The notes beneath the pieces are model-generated. The model saw only the letters and a list, made by a program, of their open reading frames with translations. It searched no databases and had not been told where the DNA came from. DNA of 64,000 nt from Clostridium sp. 'deep sea'. GTDB taxonomy: Bacteria > Bacillota > UBA994 > PWPR01. Positions 20,639 through 30,565 of this stretch are shown here, one piece after another. Positions within the stretch are counted from its first letter, which is position 1. Each line of letters begins with the position of its first letter. The position numbers were made by a program, and so were the translations under genes. The DNA lies in assembly GCF_014931565.1 (NCBI RefSeq), contig NZ_CP063353.1, forward strand, positions 2,108,001 through 2,172,000. Reading direction: 5' to 3'.

Positions 20639-21184
20639 ATGAATAGAAAAAAGCTAATAGCTATTACTATTTTGGTTATATGTTGTGTTATCTATTTTAG
20701 TACCTTACCAAGTACAGCTAAAGAGCTGTCAAGATTCAATAAACTTAAAATGCAAAACGATGAATATATGTTTAGACTACCTAAACAAGAAGCAAAAATA
20801 CTGAGTAGTAAAGTTGAAGAGATAAGAAATGCAAATGAAAACTCCGATAATCTAAAACCTGTTGAATCAATGCAGGGTTATATTGAAGAGAGTAAACTTA
20901 AGAACGGTGCAACCTACAAAAGCAAAGAATTAATGACATATGAAACATTTATTAATGAATATGAGTATTTTGATTACAACGCCCAAATCTCTAAGGATAG
21001 GATGATATGGGTTATTGTAACTAGCTATCCTAACGGTGTAAAAATATCTAAGGGCTTCATTAAGAACGCAGAAGCAATAACTTACTATGATGCTGAAACA
21101 TGCGAGGCATATGGTTTTAGTATTTATTCGCTAAAATCAAACGGCGAAATAGATCCTAATTTTAATTTTGCTAAAACTGAATAG
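20639..21184 (+). CDS. Membrane-anchored or secreted unknown protein
   Basis: 181 residues with an N-terminal hydrophobic segment (about 7-24) ending LPSTAKE, either a signal peptide or an anchor. The mature part begins with a charged helical region followed by a mixed domain containing RMIWVIVTSYPNGVKISKG and TYYDAETCEAYGF, reminiscent of small PepSY-like or beta-grasp modules, but not enough to name. GGAGG precedes the ATG. It ends just before a bidirectional terminator. Confidence 0.7.
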   Translation: MNRKKLIAITILVICCVIYFSTLPSTAKELSRFNKLKMQNDEYMFRLPKQEAKILSSKVEEIRNANENSDNLKPVESMQGYIEESKLKNGATYKSKELMTYETFINEYEYFDYNAQISKDRMIWVIVTSYPNGVKISKGFIKNAEAITYYDAETCEAYGFSIYSLKSNGEIDPNFNFAKTE

Positions 21185-21210
21185 CTAAATTCTCTTTTAC
21201 AGTATTAAAT

Positions 21211-21231
21211 AGGGTTTGCTTAGCAAACCCT
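21211..21231 (+). terminator. Bidirectional terminator between convergent genes
   Basis: Stem AGGGTTTGC/GCAAACCCT with loop TTA. It follows the plus-strand gene pair and overlaps the last bases of the minus-strand HAD gene, so it probably serves both directions. Confidence 0.7.
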
Positions 21232-22036
21232 ATCTTTTATTTAATATATACTTTTCAATAGCAATTGCTACTCCATTGTTATTATTATCTGCTGTTACCC
21301 AGTCGGCAATTCTTTTTACTTCAAGGGGAGCATTACCCATAGCTACTCCTATACCTGACCACTTTAACATATCTATATCATTAGTTCCGTCACCAATTGC
21401 CATAATATCATGATGTTTTATATCCAATTCTTTGCATAAAAACTCTAAGGCTTTGCTTTTTGTTGCTTGTCTATGACCTAATTCTAATAAATGGGGAAAT
21501 GATCTTGTTATATCCCAATTATTTTGAAATTTTTGCTCAATATTTTTTTGCAGTATATTTAGCTTATCATAGTTATTATCTATAAAAACTAGCTTAGTAG
21601 GTGCAATTTTTAAATCATCTACAAAATCTTTGTTAATAATAACCTCTATACCATTAACTTTTTTGTACCTCTCTACAAGCTCATTATGTTTTCTTACAAA
21701 GAGCCTATCGCCATCATATACATTAATATGCACATCAGCCTTTTTAGCTATTTCAATTGCTCTTTTAGCAACAACATTGGTTAAACGCAAATGTAGTAAA
21801 TCTTCTTCAGAAATTAGTTTACGAATTATACTACCCTGATAAGTTATTATAGGCACATCAATGTTTAAATCTCTTGCAAAATTATGAGCGGCAGAGAACA
21901 TTCGGCCAGTAGCAATAGTAACTGCTACTCCCTTATCTCTCGCCGCTCTAATAGCTTCTGCATCTCTAATATCAATTTCTCTTTTGTCGTTTAAGAGAGT
22001 ATGATCTAGGTCTAAAGCTAATAGCTTAACTGTCAT
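21230..22036 (-). CDS. Cof-type HAD phosphatase
   Basis: 268 residues. Motif I is LDLDHTLLND (7-16, nucleophile D9 with acid D11), motif II is ATGR, and motif IV is GDGTNDIDML near 217-226. The C2-type cap between them marks the Cof/YidA group, which dephosphorylates sugar phosphates and similar small molecules in the cytoplasm. Substrate cannot be told. It is the last gene of the DUF2089-headed operon, 18 bp after the membrane protein. Confidence 0.9.
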   Translation of the reverse strand: MTVKLLALDLDHTLLNDKREIDIRDAEAIRAARDKGVAVTIATGRMFSAAHNFARDLNIDVPIITYQGSIIRKLISEEDLLHLRLTNVVAKRAIEIAKKADVHINVYDGDRLFVRKHNELVERYKKVNGIEVIINKDFVDDLKIAPTKLVFIDNNYDKLNILQKNIEQKFQNNWDITRSFPHLLELGHRQATKSKALEFLCKELDIKHHDIMAIGDGTNDIDMLKWSGIGVAMGNAPLEVKRIADWVTADNNNNGVAIAIEKYILNKR

Positions 22037-22054
22037 TTATTTATCCCTCTAACT

Positions 22055-22408
22055 CTAGTCTTCCTTAAATAATAAACCGTTTATTATAAGACTTATTATG
22101 CTAATTAAAATAGAAATCCATATTGAATTAATAAAGCCGTTTAATTGCATTCCAGGCACAAAAAAATCTGTAACCTGTAACATTAGTCCATTCACAACAA
22201 ATGTGAATAATCCTAAAGATATTATATTAAGAGGTAGTGATACTAAAATTAATAATGGTCTGATTATTGAATTAACGAATCCTAAAACTATACCTGCAAT
22301 AACAGCAGCACTTACACTACTAATATAAAAGCCAGATGATAAATAACGTGCTACTAAAAAAATCGCAAGAGCATTAACAACAACTTTACCAAAAAAATTT
22401 TTTTTCAT
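22055..22408 (-). CDS. YvlD-like four-helix membrane protein
   Basis: 117 residues and four membrane helices, with GFVNSIIRPLLILVSLPLNIISLGLFTFVVN in the middle, the hallmark of the YvlD / phage-holin-4-2 (PF04020) family. The family is widespread in Bacillota as a small integral membrane protein, linked in Bacillus to the cell-envelope stress yvl operon; despite the domain name, it is not evidence for a prophage here. Clustered with a SHOCT-like protein, as in yvlABCD. Confidence 0.88.
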   Translation of the reverse strand: MKKNFFGKVVVNALAIFLVARYLSSGFYISSVSAAVIAGIVLGFVNSIIRPLLILVSLPLNIISLGLFTFVVNGLMLQVTDFFVPGMQLNGFINSIWISILISIISLIINGLLFKED

Positions 22409-22430
22409 AAATACCTCCTAATAAATAATA

Positions 22431-22817
22431 TTACTCTACATATACTTCAACTACAGTACCATCTCCTGCTTGAACATCTACTAATTTACCATTAATACCA
22501 GAATGAATCAATTCTAATAACTGTTTTATATCAATATGTTTTAGTTCAGGATATCTATCTACCGGTAAAAACTTAAGTCCTACATCAGCTAATACTTCTA
22601 TTAATGCTATTGGTATATTAACATTAACTTTTATGTTCTCATTATTCTCAATAACTCTAACCTTTAAAACTCTATCTACATTTGTGTTTACCCGTTTTAA
22701 TTCATTTTTAGTTGTAGATGCAGATAAAGCATCTAATAACTTCATTCCTTCTTCTGAAGTAATTTGTTTTGTTTCAATCATTTTTAATATCTGCATACGC
22801 TCTTCTTGTTTATTCAT
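22431..22817 (-). CDS. SHOCT-like/YvlB-type regulatory protein
   Basis: 128 residues. The first 35 residues (ERMQILKMIETKQITSEEGMKLLDAL) form a short SHOCT-like helical motif, with the typical pattern of a helix, I-T/S-x-E-E and a second helix. The rest, with VRVIENNENIKVNVNIPIALIEV and a repeat of small beta strands, matches the YvlB-like part found next to YvlD. Probably a peripheral membrane or envelope-stress protein; no enzyme motif. Confidence 0.7.
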   Translation of the reverse strand: MNKQEERMQILKMIETKQITSEEGMKLLDALSASTTKNELKRVNTNVDRVLKVRVIENNENIKVNVNIPIALIEVLADVGLKFLPVDRYPELKHIDIKQLLELIHSGINGKLVDVQAGDGTVVEVYVE

Positions 22818-22833
22818 TACCTAAACCCTCCCA

Positions 22834-23169
22834 CTAAAATAATTTTAATTTAACCTTTACTTCATTTGTTTCTATATCAACTAAATCTAATCGACCACAT
22901 CGCCTAAAAGCATTCCAAATTTTGCGAACAGACTGTATTGATATATTTGCTACTTGCTGTATGTCAAAATCCCATGAGTTTGACCACTTTAATGTCCACT
23001 TATGCATATTTTTATTGGGTATATACTTCATAAACGGCTTAATTAACCACCAACAATCAAACACACCATCTAACATAAATAATGGTATCGGTATAACAAA
23101 GTGTTTCCCCTTATCCTTTAATGTTAAATCACATAACATGTAGTAATTCTTTATAAACTTCTTTGGCAT
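22834..23169 (-). CDS. Unknown protein in DUF2089 operon
   Basis: 111 residues. No family recognised. It begins with a basic stretch, has a hydrophobic WWLIKPF segment near 40-47 and W-rich KWTLKWSNSWDFDIQ, then a helix-rich end with SIQSVRKIWNAFRRCGRLDLVDIE. The position, 4 bp after the regulator gene and 16 bp before the SHOCT-like gene, makes cotranscription and a shared role likely. Confidence 0.65.
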   Translation of the reverse strand: MPKKFIKNYYMLCDLTLKDKGKHFVIPIPLFMLDGVFDCWWLIKPFMKYIPNKNMHKWTLKWSNSWDFDIQQVANISIQSVRKIWNAFRRCGRLDLVDIETNEVKVKLKLF

Positions 23170-23173
23170 AAAC

Positions 23174-23572
23174 TTAACCTAATTGTTTAATAAGTTTTGT
23201 AGCTTCTTCTGCTGATATTTTGCCTTCACTTAGTTTTTTAAGTATATCTTGACGAGCTTCACTTATTTTTTCTGAAGTAGATTCGTCTTCTACTTTATAA
23301 CCTAATGCCTCAATAGCTTTATCTAAACGACTACGTACTGTTGGGTAAGATATACCCAATTCTCTTTCAACTTCTTTAATATTACCTCTACACTTAATAA
23401 ATACCTCTACAAATTCTTTCATTTCATCATCTAATTGGCAGAATTTACTTAGCTTAAAACTACCACTTAATTCAGTTTTACACCTATTACATTTCAAAAC
23501 TGCTACACTCAAATTATTATCACACACTGGGCACTTACCAGGAGCATCATACATAGTAACACCACCATTCAT
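23174..23572 (-). CDS. DUF2089-type zinc-ribbon HTH regulator
   Basis: 132 residues (126 if the ATG at 23554, which has GGTGG upstream, is used). An N-terminal zinc ribbon (CPVC and CNRC) is followed by a sigma-like helix-turn-helix: EFVEVFIKCRGNIKEVERELGISYPTVRSRLDKAIEALGY is the DUF2089 pattern. The C terminus (SEGKISAEEATKLIKQLG) is another SHOCT-like motif as in the 22431 product. A DNA-binding regulator is expected, and palindromes overlap its own promoter. Confidence 0.9.
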   Translation of the reverse strand: MNGGVTMYDAPGKCPVCDNNLSVAVLKCNRCKTELSGSFKLSKFCQLDDEMKEFVEVFIKCRGNIKEVERELGISYPTVRSRLDKAIEALGYKVEDESTSEKISEARQDILKKLSEGKISAEEATKLIKQLG

Positions 23573-23579
23573 TATCTTT

Positions 23580-23633
23580 ATTAATAATATTAATCTTTAC
23601 ATTAATTATATTAATGTTTTTAAACAATGTCAA
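23580..23633 (-). promoter_or_regulatory. Promoter with tandem palindromic operators
   Basis: Consensus promoter on the minus strand: TTGACA at 23633-23628, 17-base spacer, TATAAT at 23610-23605. The -10 lies inside the perfect palindrome ACATTAATATAATTAATGT (23599-23617), and a second copy of its core, ATTAATATTATTAAT, is at 23580-23594. Both sit where a repressor would block initiation; the DUF2089-type protein encoded next is the obvious candidate. Confidence 0.75.
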
Positions 23634-23696
23634 CATATTTTTAATTTAAATATTTAAAATATCAATATTTACTTACAATATCTTTATTTAGGTAAT

Positions 23697-23735
23697 AAAA
23701 AAGGCTATTACAGTCTCTTCTACTGTAGCATAGCC
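23697..23735 (-). terminator. Terminator of dnaD-dnaI-like genes
   Basis: Stem GGCTAT.TACAGT pairing with ACTGTA.ATAGCC at 23703-23735, followed on the minus strand by TTTTTT. It is 14 bases beyond the stop of the helicase-loader gene. Confidence 0.85.
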
Positions 23736-23749
23736 AATTTTGCACTAAT

Positions 23750-24757
23750 CTATTTAATTATCTCCCGTAAATCATCTCCGACACAGTGTAAAATATCCGA
23801 GTGTTTTTGAATTCGAGAGGCTATTCTAGCATGGTATATACTGTTTCTTAATTCTTTTATTGTATAATTGCTTGAAATTATTATGGGTTTATTTAAACAA
23901 CTAGTTCGGTAATTAATGATAGAAAACAAAACCTCTTGAGAAAAGTCTGTAATGCTTTCTGCTCCTAAATCGTCAAGTATCAGAACATCTACTTCTCTAG
24001 CTGCCTCAATATACTCGTCTACTTTTTTGCGATTATCGCTGATAGTTCCTCTAAGCTGTTGCATAAAATCTACAAATGGCAAATACAATACCGGTACGTT
24101 TCTTTTAAGTAAGCTATTAGCTATTGCTGAACATAAAAAAGTTTTTCCAACCCCAGGATTACCTTCTAGATACAAGCCTTTAACATCAAATCCTAATACT
24201 CCATTAGAAACCTTATACATTTTTTTTACAAAATCTTGAGCCACCAATAAATTAGAATGCATTAATTGCCTATGGGAATGTTCATGTTCAAATTCTATAT
24301 CACTATATACATCTAGTCTAAACCTATTAAAGGTTTGTTTTTTCATTATGGGTGTTAAACATGACGCCTTAAAATAATTATTTATAAGCATTTGCTTTTG
24401 TGCTTTAACTAAACAATTGCATTTTACAACTCTCTTAATTTCATAACCATATAGTTTACTAGCTCGATAATCTACTTCCTCAACCCATCCGCTATCCTGA
24501 CATTTCTCACACTCAAACTTTGGTGATTTATAGTCTTTGGGAATTTTGTGTTTTGCCAAAAAATCTTGATGTTCTGCCTGAATTGTTTTTAGTTTTGTAA
24601 CAACTTCATTTGAATTATTATTACTAAACGATAACAAGGTGTCGGCAATTTGAGTATCAAGCCTTTCAAGCTTGGGGTACTTGTTATACCAAAACTGGGC
24701 TCGTTCATATGCCTTATTATAGTTTTGGGTCTTTTTTTCTCCACTAGGAATAATCAT
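23750..24757 (-). CDS. DnaI/DnaC-like helicase loader
   Basis: 335 residues. An N-terminal region with four cysteines (C83, C86, C113, C115), a likely zinc site, is followed by an AAA+ domain: P-loop GNPGVGKT (199-206), Walker B VLILDDLGAE (near 255-264), and sensor SSNY. Such proteins load the replicative helicase onto oriC or restart forks. It pairs with a DnaD-like gene 16 bp upstream, the standard primosome duo in Bacillota. Confidence 0.9.
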   Translation of the reverse strand: MIIPSGEKKTQNYNKAYERAQFWYNKYPKLERLDTQIADTLLSFSNNNSNEVVTKLKTIQAEHQDFLAKHKIPKDYKSPKFECEKCQDSGWVEEVDYRASKLYGYEIKRVVKCNCLVKAQKQMLINNYFKASCLTPIMKKQTFNRFRLDVYSDIEFEHEHSHRQLMHSNLLVAQDFVKKMYKVSNGVLGFDVKGLYLEGNPGVGKTFLCSAIANSLLKRNVPVLYLPFVDFMQQLRGTISDNRKKVDEYIEAAREVDVLILDDLGAESITDFSQEVLFSIINYRTSCLNKPIIISSNYTIKELRNSIYHARIASRIQKHSDILHCVGDDLREIIK

Positions 24758-24773
24758 TTAAATCACCTGAATT

Positions 24774-25541
24774 TTATTTTTTTAAGCCTTGTTTTTTCAT
24801 TCTTTCATCATACATACTGGATAACGATTTATCATTCGAACTTTTTTTAACCAATGGAGTTGTTTTTTTACTTTTATTACTTTTATTGCTTTTACTACTT
24901 TTGCGTTTTTTGTAATTTTCATCATCAAATTGCACATCACTCAATGTTTTTATACCCTTTAGCTTCCAATTATGAAGAATACTCTGAACATACTGTAGAT
25001 TAAAAGCTTGATTTAAAACTGACCTTGCTATTGCCTCTACAATTAAATCTCGTGAGAAATCATCTTCTAATGAAGCTAAAGTTCTAAATTCAGAAGAACG
25101 AAGAGGCCTGCCATATTCTTTTTCTGCAATATTATAAATACTATCATTACGATGTTGTATTTCAAGCTCTTCCCGCTTTTTATTGTCTTCAGCTCTTGTA
25201 CTCCTACTTGCCTTACGAGATTGCATATATCTGTGAAACTGATCTTTATCTTTGGGGTCATTGATTTTTAAGGTAGTATTAGCAGTACCTGTAAACTCAA
25301 TCAACTCAATCTCTACTAAGGATCCAATAGCTTTAAACACATCTTCGTAATGTAACTGTAATTCATTAGCCATGTACTCAAAATCTACTTTATTTCTTTG
25401 ACTAACTAATCTATAAAAAAAGGTGTAAACTAAAACACCTATGCCTCCAATATGGGGTAAATATAAATCCCAAATCTCGTTAGGAATGCAGGTTACATTA
25501 TCTCTTTTTACACCACTTCTTATTTTAAAACCATCAGCCAT
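24774..25541 (-). CDS. DnaD-like primosome protein
   Basis: About 255 residues. The N-terminal winged-helix region (VTCIPNEIWDLYLPHIGGIGVLVYTFFYRL) is the DnaD/replication-initiation pattern, and the DnaB_2-type domain includes LVEAIARSVLNQAFNLQYVQSILHNWKLKGI near residues 175-205. A lysine-rich tail follows. An earlier in-frame start at 25571 would overlap uvrC by 29 bases; the ATG at 25541 with GAGGTGAG upstream is preferred. Confidence 0.85.
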   Translation of the reverse strand: MADGFKIRSGVKRDNVTCIPNEIWDLYLPHIGGIGVLVYTFFYRLVSQRNKVDFEYMANELQLHYEDVFKAIGSLVEIELIEFTGTANTTLKINDPKDKDQFHRYMQSRKASRSTRAEDNKKREELEIQHRNDSIYNIAEKEYGRPLRSSEFRTLASLEDDFSRDLIVEAIARSVLNQAFNLQYVQSILHNWKLKGIKTLSDVQFDDENYKKRKSSKSNKSNKSKKTTPLVKKSSNDKSLSSMYDERMKKQGLKK

Positions 25542-25542
25542 A

Positions 25543-27387
25543 CTACTCACCTCTCTCTTTTTTAGAACCATTAAAATATTGATAAACTGCGTTTGCCGCA
25601 GCTTTGTTCATTGACTTAACTTCTAAGAGCTGTTTAACACTAGCTTTAGAGATTGATTTTATGCTGCCAAACTCTTTCATTAAGTTTCGTTGCCTAACAG
25701 TACTTATGCCTTGAATTTTAAGCAGCGTACTGCTTTTTTGCCTTTTAGACCTAAGATTTCTATGATACTCAATAGCAAATCTATGCGCCTCGTCTCTTAT
25801 TCTTTGTACCAAATAAAGGCTTCGAGACTGCCTTGGCAACTCTATGGGTATTTTACTACCTGGTCTATATATTAGCTCTTCTCTTTTCGCCAAACTCACT
25901 ATAGTTATATCGGTAGCGGATAGTTTTTGAACAATAGTCATTACTGAGCTAAGTTGCCCCATACCACCATCTATAATTATTAGATCGGGAGTTTGACCAA
26001 AAGATAAATCGTTTGAGTTGAGTTTTTTTAATCTTCTCTCCAAAACCTCTTTTAAACTAGAAAAATCATCTGGACCCTCTACTGTTTTTATTCTAAATCT
26101 TCTGTAATGTTTTTTTGCAGCCTGTCCATCTATAAATACTACCATAGAACCAACACTTTGTTGACCCTGAGTATTAGATATATCGTAACATTCTATTCTT
26201 TTGGGTGTTGTTGGCAACTTTAAGAAGTGAGCTAGTTCACTCATTGTTCCTTGGCGAATATCATCATGACTGCCCCTTTGTTTCCAGCGCTCCTCAACGG
26301 CAAGCATTGCATTTTTACGAGCCATTAATGCTAGTCTTTTTTTATCGCCTCGTTGAGGTATATGAATATATACTTTGCTTTTCTTTTTATCTGTAAGCCA
26401 TTCTTCTAACAATTGTTGGTCATATATTTCGCCGTCAACAATTATATTACGGGGTATAAAGGTATCTAATACATAGTACTGTTTTACAAAGGCAGTTAAA
26501 ATATCCTCAGAACGCTTTTCTACTCCACCCTCTATAACATTTATATCTCTACCCACAATATGACCATCACGCATAAACATAACTATAGTGCATACGTCCT
26601 CTACACCTCTGGCTAAAGATATAATATCAGAATTTTCACCTTTTCCCGATACTATTTTCTGTTTTTCTAAAACTTTTGACAGGCTTTTTATATTGTCTCT
26701 AATTCTGGCCGCTTTTTCGAATTGCAAATTTTGGGCAGCATTATCCATTTCTGATGTTAATTCATTTATTATTTCACGCTCTTCACCGTTTAAATATCTT
26801 ATAGCTTTCTCTAACCTAGCATGATAATCCTCAACATTTATGGCTTTAATACAAGGACCTAAACATAATTTTATATGGTATTTTAAACAAGCTCTATCTT
26901 TTTTATCTGTTGTTATTACCTTTTTACAGGTTCTTAGCTTAAATACTTTACTAAGCACATCAACTAAGTTTCGAACTGCCCATGAATTTGGAAAAGGCCC
27001 AAAATAAGTTGATTTATCTTTACTTACTTTATAAGCTGACTCTAAGCGAGGATAAAGCAGATTTTTATTAATTTTAATATATAAAAAGTGTTTATTATCA
27101 GGTATACGGATATTGTATTTGGGTTGATGTTTTTGAATTAAAATACTTTCAAGCACCAACGCCTCTATCTCGGTATCTGTAACAATATACTCAAAGTCAT
27201 ATATATTAGATACTAACTCTTGAGTTTTGGGGTCATGGCTATGAAAAGAATTAAAATAGGAGCGTACTCTATTTTTAAGATTAACGGCCTTACCTACATA
27301 TATGATTTTGCCATCACAATTTTTCATTATATAGGAACCAGGCATGTCTGGTAAAAGTTTTAGTTTATCTCTAATTAGCTGACTCAT
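25543..27387 (-). CDS. uvrC: UvrABC excinuclease subunit C
   Basis: Dual-incision endonuclease of nucleotide excision repair, 614 residues. The N-terminal GIY-YIG nuclease domain (GSYIMKNCDGKIIYVGKA, about 17-34) makes the 3' cut; the UVR motif (NAAQNLQFEKAARIRDNI, about 210) binds UvrB; the RNase H-like domain with DGGMGQLS makes the 5' cut; a C-terminal helix-hairpin-helix ends the protein. It lies 99 bp after uvrA. Confidence 0.97.
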   Translation of the reverse strand: MSQLIRDKLKLLPDMPGSYIMKNCDGKIIYVGKAVNLKNRVRSYFNSFHSHDPKTQELVSNIYDFEYIVTDTEIEALVLESILIQKHQPKYNIRIPDNKHFLYIKINKNLLYPRLESAYKVSKDKSTYFGPFPNSWAVRNLVDVLSKVFKLRTCKKVITTDKKDRACLKYHIKLCLGPCIKAINVEDYHARLEKAIRYLNGEEREIINELTSEMDNAAQNLQFEKAARIRDNIKSLSKVLEKQKIVSGKGENSDIISLARGVEDVCTIVMFMRDGHIVGRDINVIEGGVEKRSEDILTAFVKQYYVLDTFIPRNIIVDGEIYDQQLLEEWLTDKKKSKVYIHIPQRGDKKRLALMARKNAMLAVEERWKQRGSHDDIRQGTMSELAHFLKLPTTPKRIECYDISNTQGQQSVGSMVVFIDGQAAKKHYRRFRIKTVEGPDDFSSLKEVLERRLKKLNSNDLSFGQTPDLIIIDGGMGQLSSVMTIVQKLSATDITIVSLAKREELIYRPGSKIPIELPRQSRSLYLVQRIRDEAHRFAIEYHRNLRSKRQKSSTLLKIQGISTVRQRNLMKEFGSIKSISKASVKQLLEVKSMNKAAANAVYQYFNGSKKERGE

Positions 27388-27445
27388 TTATTTAGCTCCT
27401 AGCTATTCTAGTAATATCAATTTTAATTATAACACTTTTAATTAT

Positions 27446-27477
27446 AAAGGGGACAGCTCATTCAAATAAGCGCCCCC
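27446..27477 (-). terminator. Possible terminator after uvrA
   Basis: Interrupted GC-rich stem GGGG-GC/GC-CCCC (27449-27477) followed on the minus strand by TTTAT. The T run is short and uvrC follows closely, so read-through is likely. Confidence 0.45.
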
Positions 27478-27486
27478 TAAATATTA

Positions 27487-30300
27487 TTACTTTAGTATTT
27501 TTTTAAGAAATTGGCCGGTATAAGAGTGCTCTATATTAGCTACCTGCTCAGGTGTACCTGTGGCTATAATTAAACCACCATTCTCTCCACCCTCTGGGCC
27601 TAGATCTATAATATAATCTGCACATTTAATAACATCTAAATTATGCTCTATCACTACCACTGTATTACCACCATCAGCTAGTCTTTGTAAAACAGTCAAT
27701 AACTTAGATATATCATCCATATGCAAACCAGTTGTTGGCTCGTCCAAAATATAAATAGTTTTTCCCGTTGCTCGTTTGCTTAGTTCAGTGGCTAGTTTAA
27801 TACGCTGAGCCTCACCACCAGACAATTGGGTAGCAGGTTGACCTAAATGAAGATAGCCTAAGCCAACATCCTGTAATGTTTGCAGCTTTTTAGCAATACG
27901 AGGAACATTTTTAAAGAACTCTAAAGCTTGATCTACGGTCATTTCTAACACATCTGCTATTGACTTATCTTTATATAAAACTTGAAGAGCCTCTCTATTA
28001 TAACGTTTTCCTCCACAAACCTCACAAGGTACATATACATCTGGTAAAAAATGCATCTCAATTTTAATTATGCCATCACCTTTACAAGCCTCGCAGCGAC
28101 CACCTTTTATATTAAAGCTAAAGCGACCTTTTTTATAACCCCTCATTTTAGCTAATGAGGTTTCTGCATAAAGATCCCTAATTATATCAAATGTTTTGGT
28201 ATAGGTTGCAGGATTACTTCTGGGTGTTCTGCCAATGGGAGACTGATCTATTTCAATTACCTTGTCTAAATATTCTAAACCCTCAATACTAATATGTTTG
28301 CCAGGAAACAATTTGCTTCTGTTTAAATTACGAGACAATGATTTATACAGTATTTGATTAACTAACGACGATTTGCCTGAGCCAGATACCCCAGTTACGC
28401 AGGTGAATAATCCTAGAGGAATACTAACATCAATATCTTTAAGGTTATTTTCACTTGCACCTACAACAGTAAGCCATTTACCATTAGGTTGTCTTCTCTC
28501 GCTAGGTGTGGTAATTTGCATTTTTCCTGATAAATACTGACCAGTTATTGAACCCTCAATCTTTTTTATTTCATCAAGGGTTCCTGCTGCAATAATCTCT
28601 CCACCATGCAAACCAGCTCTTGGACCAATATCAATTATATAATCCGCTTCTTGCATGGTTTCTTCGTCATGCTCTACTATTATTAAGGTATTACCAAGAT
28701 TTTTTAGCCTTTTTAGGGTTTGAATTAACCGGCTATTATCTCGTTGATGTAAACCAATACTAGGTTCGTCTAAAATATATACAACTCCTGTTAAGCCAGA
28801 TCCTATTTGGGTTGCTAGCCTAATTCGCTGAGCCTCACCACCAGATAAAGTTCCTGCTTTTCTACTTAGAGTTAAATAATCTAAACCAACGTTATTTAAA
28901 AAATTAAGCCGTGCTTTAATCTCCTTAATAATTTGATTACCGATAAACTCTTGTTTCTCAGTCAAATTAAATTCATTAAAGGCTTTAAGAGCTTTTTTTA
29001 TTGATAAATTAGTTATATCTGCAATGTTATATTTATCTACTAACACAGCTAAACTCTCATTACGTAATCTTTTTCCTTTACACTTGGCACAAGGAGTTAA
29101 GCTCATATACTGCTCTAGTGACTCTCTATTCTCGGAGCCCTCTTCATAGCGACGCTCTAAATAATTAATAACTCCTTCAAAGTAAGTTTCGTAGTTTCTT
29201 ACTCCACCGTGAATAAACTTATATTTCATTTTAATTTTCACTTTATTATTACCATAAAGCATTAAATCTTTATCTTTTTCGCTAAGCTCTTTCCACGGTT
29301 TATTTAAGTCTATGCCAAAGGTTTTTTTAACACCCTTCAGTAGTTGGGGATAATAATTTGTATTCTTTAGGTTCCACGGGGTTATAGCTCCCTCATTAAT
29401 TGATAGACTATCATCTAAAATAACCTTATTAGGGTCAACCTCTCTTTTATAACCTAAACCGCTACACTCACTACAAGCTCCAAAGGGGCTGTTAAATGAA
29501 AACATCCGAGGCTCAAGTTCACCCAAGCTAAATCCACAATGAGGGCATGCATATCTGGTGCTATAAAGCTGTTCTTCTTGATCTATTACGTCTATTATCA
29601 CTAAATCATTACCTAGTTTTAAGGCCGTTTCAAGAGAGTCTGTTAACCGCTGCTTTATGCCATCCTTAATAACTAATCTGTCAACAATAACTGCTATGTT
29701 GTGTTTTTTGTTTTTCTCTAAAACTATTTCTTCTTCCAGTTGGTATACCTTTTTATCTATACGTACCCTTACATAACCCTCTCGCCTTAAATCAGCTAAC
29801 AGATTTAAGTGCTGTCCCTTTTTTCCTCTTACTACTGGCGCTAACACCTGAAACCTAGTTTGCTCGGGGATTTTTAATATTTTATCTACTATTTGTTGAA
29901 CTGTTTGCTGAGTTATTGGTCCATGACCATTAGGACAATGTGGAACTCCAATACGGGCATATAAAAGTCTTAAATAATCGTAAATTTCAGTTACAGTTCC
30001 CACTGTAGATCTGGGGTTTCTGCTGGTTGTTTTTTGATCAATTGATATGGCTGGTGACAATCCTTCAATAGAATCAACATCTGGCTTTTTCATTTGTCCT
30101 AAAAACTGCCGAGCATAAGCAGATAAAGACTCAACATAACGCCTTTGACCCTCGGCGTAAATAGTATCAAAAGCCAAAGAGCTCTTACCTGAGCCACTTA
30201 ATCCTGTAATAACAACCAAGTTATCACGCGGTATTTCAACATCTATGTTTTTTAAGTTATGCTCACGAGCACCCCTTATTACAATTTTTTTTTGAGCCAC
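27487..30300 (-). CDS. uvrA: UvrABC excinuclease subunit A
   Basis: Damage-sensing ABC ATPase, about 937 residues. Two ABC modules are visible ([13 protein letters not shown] near 33; [12 protein letters not shown] near 645) with LSGGEAQRI signatures and zinc knuckles (CPHC/CSEC and CEAC/CEVC). An in-frame ATG at 30315 overlaps its own Shine-Dalgarno GGAGG; the GTG at 30300 (AQKKIVIRG) is spaced 8 bases from GGAGG and is preferred. A LexA-like box lies in its promoter. Confidence 0.97.
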   Translation of the reverse strand: MAQKKIVIRGAREHNLKNIDVEIPRDNLVVITGLSGSGKSSLAFDTIYAEGQRRYVESLSAYARQFLGQMKKPDVDSIEGLSPAISIDQKTTSRNPRSTVGTVTEIYDYLRLLYARIGVPHCPNGHGPITQQTVQQIVDKILKIPEQTRFQVLAPVVRGKKGQHLNLLADLRREGYVRVRIDKKVYQLEEEIVLEKNKKHNIAVIVDRLVIKDGIKQRLTDSLETALKLGNDLVIIDVIDQEEQLYSTRYACPHCGFSLGELEPRMFSFNSPFGACSECSGLGYKREVDPNKVILDDSLSINEGAITPWNLKNTNYYPQLLKGVKKTFGIDLNKPWKELSEKDKDLMLYGNNKVKIKMKYKFIHGGVRNYETYFEGVINYLERRYEEGSENRESLEQYMSLTPCAKCKGKRLRNESLAVLVDKYNIADITNLSIKKALKAFNEFNLTEKQEFIGNQIIKEIKARLNFLNNVGLDYLTLSRKAGTLSGGEAQRIRLATQIGSGLTGVVYILDEPSIGLHQRDNSRLIQTLKRLKNLGNTLIIVEHDEETMQEADYIIDIGPRAGLHGGEIIAAGTLDEIKKIEGSITGQYLSGKMQITTPSERRQPNGKWLTVVGASENNLKDIDVSIPLGLFTCVTGVSGSGKSSLVNQILYKSLSRNLNRSKLFPGKHISIEGLEYLDKVIEIDQSPIGRTPRSNPATYTKTFDIIRDLYAETSLAKMRGYKKGRFSFNIKGGRCEACKGDGIIKIEMHFLPDVYVPCEVCGGKRYNREALQVLYKDKSIADVLEMTVDQALEFFKNVPRIAKKLQTLQDVGLGYLHLGQPATQLSGGEAQRIKLATELSKRATGKTIYILDEPTTGLHMDDISKLLTVLQRLADGGNTVVVIEHNLDVIKCADYIIDLGPEGGENGGLIIATGTPEQVANIEHSYTGQFLKKILK

Positions 30301-30359
30301 TAAACATACCTCCACATCAATTTTAGATATGATAAAATTATCTATAATTAACTTGTTAA

Positions 30360-30388
30360 TTTATCGAACATACATTCGCTTTATGCAA
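30360..30388 (-). promoter_or_regulatory. uvrA promoter with LexA-like box
   Basis: Minus-strand promoter TTGCAT (30388-30383), 17-base spacer, GATAAA (30365-30360). The spacer is filled by CGAACATACATTCG (30365-30378), one change from the Bacillota LexA/DinR consensus CGAAC-N4-GTTCG. Repression by LexA and induction after DNA damage are expected from family knowledge. Confidence 0.7.
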
Positions 30389-30565
30389 TATTCTTATTAT
30401 AGATAAAAAAAACAGATGTGACAAGCATTGTTTAAAATATTATTTTAACATTGCGTAAATATGTTGGGTTTAAAACCAAACAAACAAGGTAAAAGTGCAC
30501 AAATGCAAGGCTTAAATAGTATAGCCTTAAATTAGTAACAGATTATAAAACAACACCTCATACGG
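30389..30565. other. Intergenic region upstream of uvrA
   Basis: Part of a 388-base gap between uvrA and the YoaP-like gene. AT-rich, no supported gene or RNA. A weak inverted repeat AAGGCT/AGCCTT occurs near 30508-30530. Confidence 0.4.

Noticed and set aside
22055-22408. Prophage holin
   Set aside because: The domain name suggests phage, but the YvlD-like gene sits in a chromosomal stress-type operon with no phage genes.
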